A stretch of 64,000 nt of DNA, taken from NCBI GenBank assembly GCA_944323205.1, contig CALURO010000002.1, positions 1-64,000 of the forward strand, written 5' to 3'. Each line of letters begins with the position of its first letter. Positions within the stretch are counted from its first letter, which is position 1. Source of the stretch: an uncultured Mucispirillum sp. (lineage in GTDB: Bacteria > Chrysiogenota > Deferribacteres > Deferribacterales > Mucispirillaceae). The position numbers and the translations under genes were made by a program. Positions 63,745-64,000 of the stretch are shown piece by piece. The notes under the pieces are model-generated. The model was not told the origin of the DNA. It saw only the letters and a program-made list of their open reading frames with translations, and did no database searches.

Positions 63745-64000
63745 ATGAATATCTTAACAAAAGTTTATACTATTTGTATGCTGTTAATAACTTTAATATC
63801 TTTTTATTTTGCAGGTATTACAGGTGGACTGCTGTGTTTAACTATTACAGTGTTTTCTATACTACATTACTATATTTTTGTTAAAAATATTAGTAAATCA
63901 ATATCTGTATTTGAAACCGCAGTAGATGATTTTATAAAAGGCCTTTATAAGCCTTTATCAAGCAGTAATAAACTTACAGATAATCTTGTTAGAGAATTTA
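63745..64000 (+). CDS. Partial membrane protein with N-terminal helices, truncated by the window end
   Basis: The ATG at 63745 follows AGGGGG. The frame stays open to the window end, at least 85 codons. Two hydrophobic helices (about residues 6-24 and 27-47) with a very short link are followed by a HAMP-like or linker stretch (KNISKSISVFETAVDDFIKGLYKPL, noted as KNISKSISVFETAVDDFI). This suits a chemoreceptor or sensor kinase, but no signalling domain is yet visible. Not annotated further. Confidence 0.6.
   Translation, partial: MNILTKVYTICMLLITLISFYFAGITGGLLCLTITVFSILHYYIFVKNISKSISVFETAVDDFIKGLYKPLSSSNKLTDNLVREF

Noticed and set aside
63709-63884. Plus-strand open frame beginning at 63687
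   Set aside because: The frame at 63745 has a good ribosome site, membrane helices and stays open to the window end; the overlapping frame does not look like protein.

Overview
This 64 kb window is AT-rich (roughly 30% G+C by eye) chromosomal DNA from a Gram-negative bacterium. An outer membrane is implied by many Cys-lipobox lipoproteins, two outer-membrane-type proteins and an LpxR-like lipid A deacylase. The style (AT-rich, many lipoproteins, separate arginine, glyQ and pheST blocks, abundant short palindromic repeats, poly-G tracts) would suit a Deferribacterota member such as Mucispirillum. That placement is an impression from gene content and was not tested by phylogeny.

Layout. 1-6360: a repeat pair, then a three-gene module (large lipoprotein, mid-size lipoprotein, ApbE-like protein). 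6361-11030: palindromic repeats, small unknown genes including one broken by an in-frame stop, a glycine-zipper membrane protein and a solitary copy of a 25-residue hydrophobic peptide gene. 11031-21038: housekeeping genes cysK-rnr, a degenerate indolepyruvate oxidoreductase-like operon on the minus strand, argD-argF-argG and glyQ. 21206-25465: an Ig-like (BIG2) lipoprotein and two TPR proteins. 25799-32377: modE-lpxR-like pair convergent with a four-gene minus-strand operon (cNMP/CBS/DUF294 protein, NYN-LOTUS protein, GNAT, CvrA-type K+/H+ antiporter). 32763-43650: DUF815 ATPase, a small unknown, a barrel protein, a repeat-rich lipoprotein with a transglutaminase-like end, pheS-pheT, and secreted ankyrin/Sel1 and TPR proteins. 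44089-45221: a divergent S24 repressor/HTH switch with readable promoters and an operator. 45222-48240: four more copies of the 25-residue peptide unit embedded in an array of about 120 bp palindromic repeats. 48637-63209: seven consecutive plus-strand genes made of six lipoproteins and one ApbE-like protein; the middle three are paralogues, in the same order, of the module at 302-6360. 63745-64000: start of a two-helix membrane protein cut by the window edge.

Two systems stand out. (1) A five-copy family of candidate type I toxin-antitoxin units. Each has a 25-codon hydrophobic peptide with a strong ribosome site, a stop codon built into a bidirectional terminator, a convergent minus-strand promoter with an exact 17 bp spacer, and inverted repeats at the predicted 5' ends of both RNAs that change together between copies. 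(2) A duplicated lipoprotein/ApbE module. Its larger copy begins with a PKD lipoprotein that carries a G9 tract in frame and a G10 tract upstream, a pattern expected of phase variation.

Several proteins look like enzyme folds that have lost key residues: a DUF294 nucleotidyltransferase domain without its Asp pair, a transglutaminase-like domain without its Cys, one ApbE copy with an altered flavin-site motif, and a shortened IorA-like protein. No tRNA, rRNA or CRISPR array was seen.
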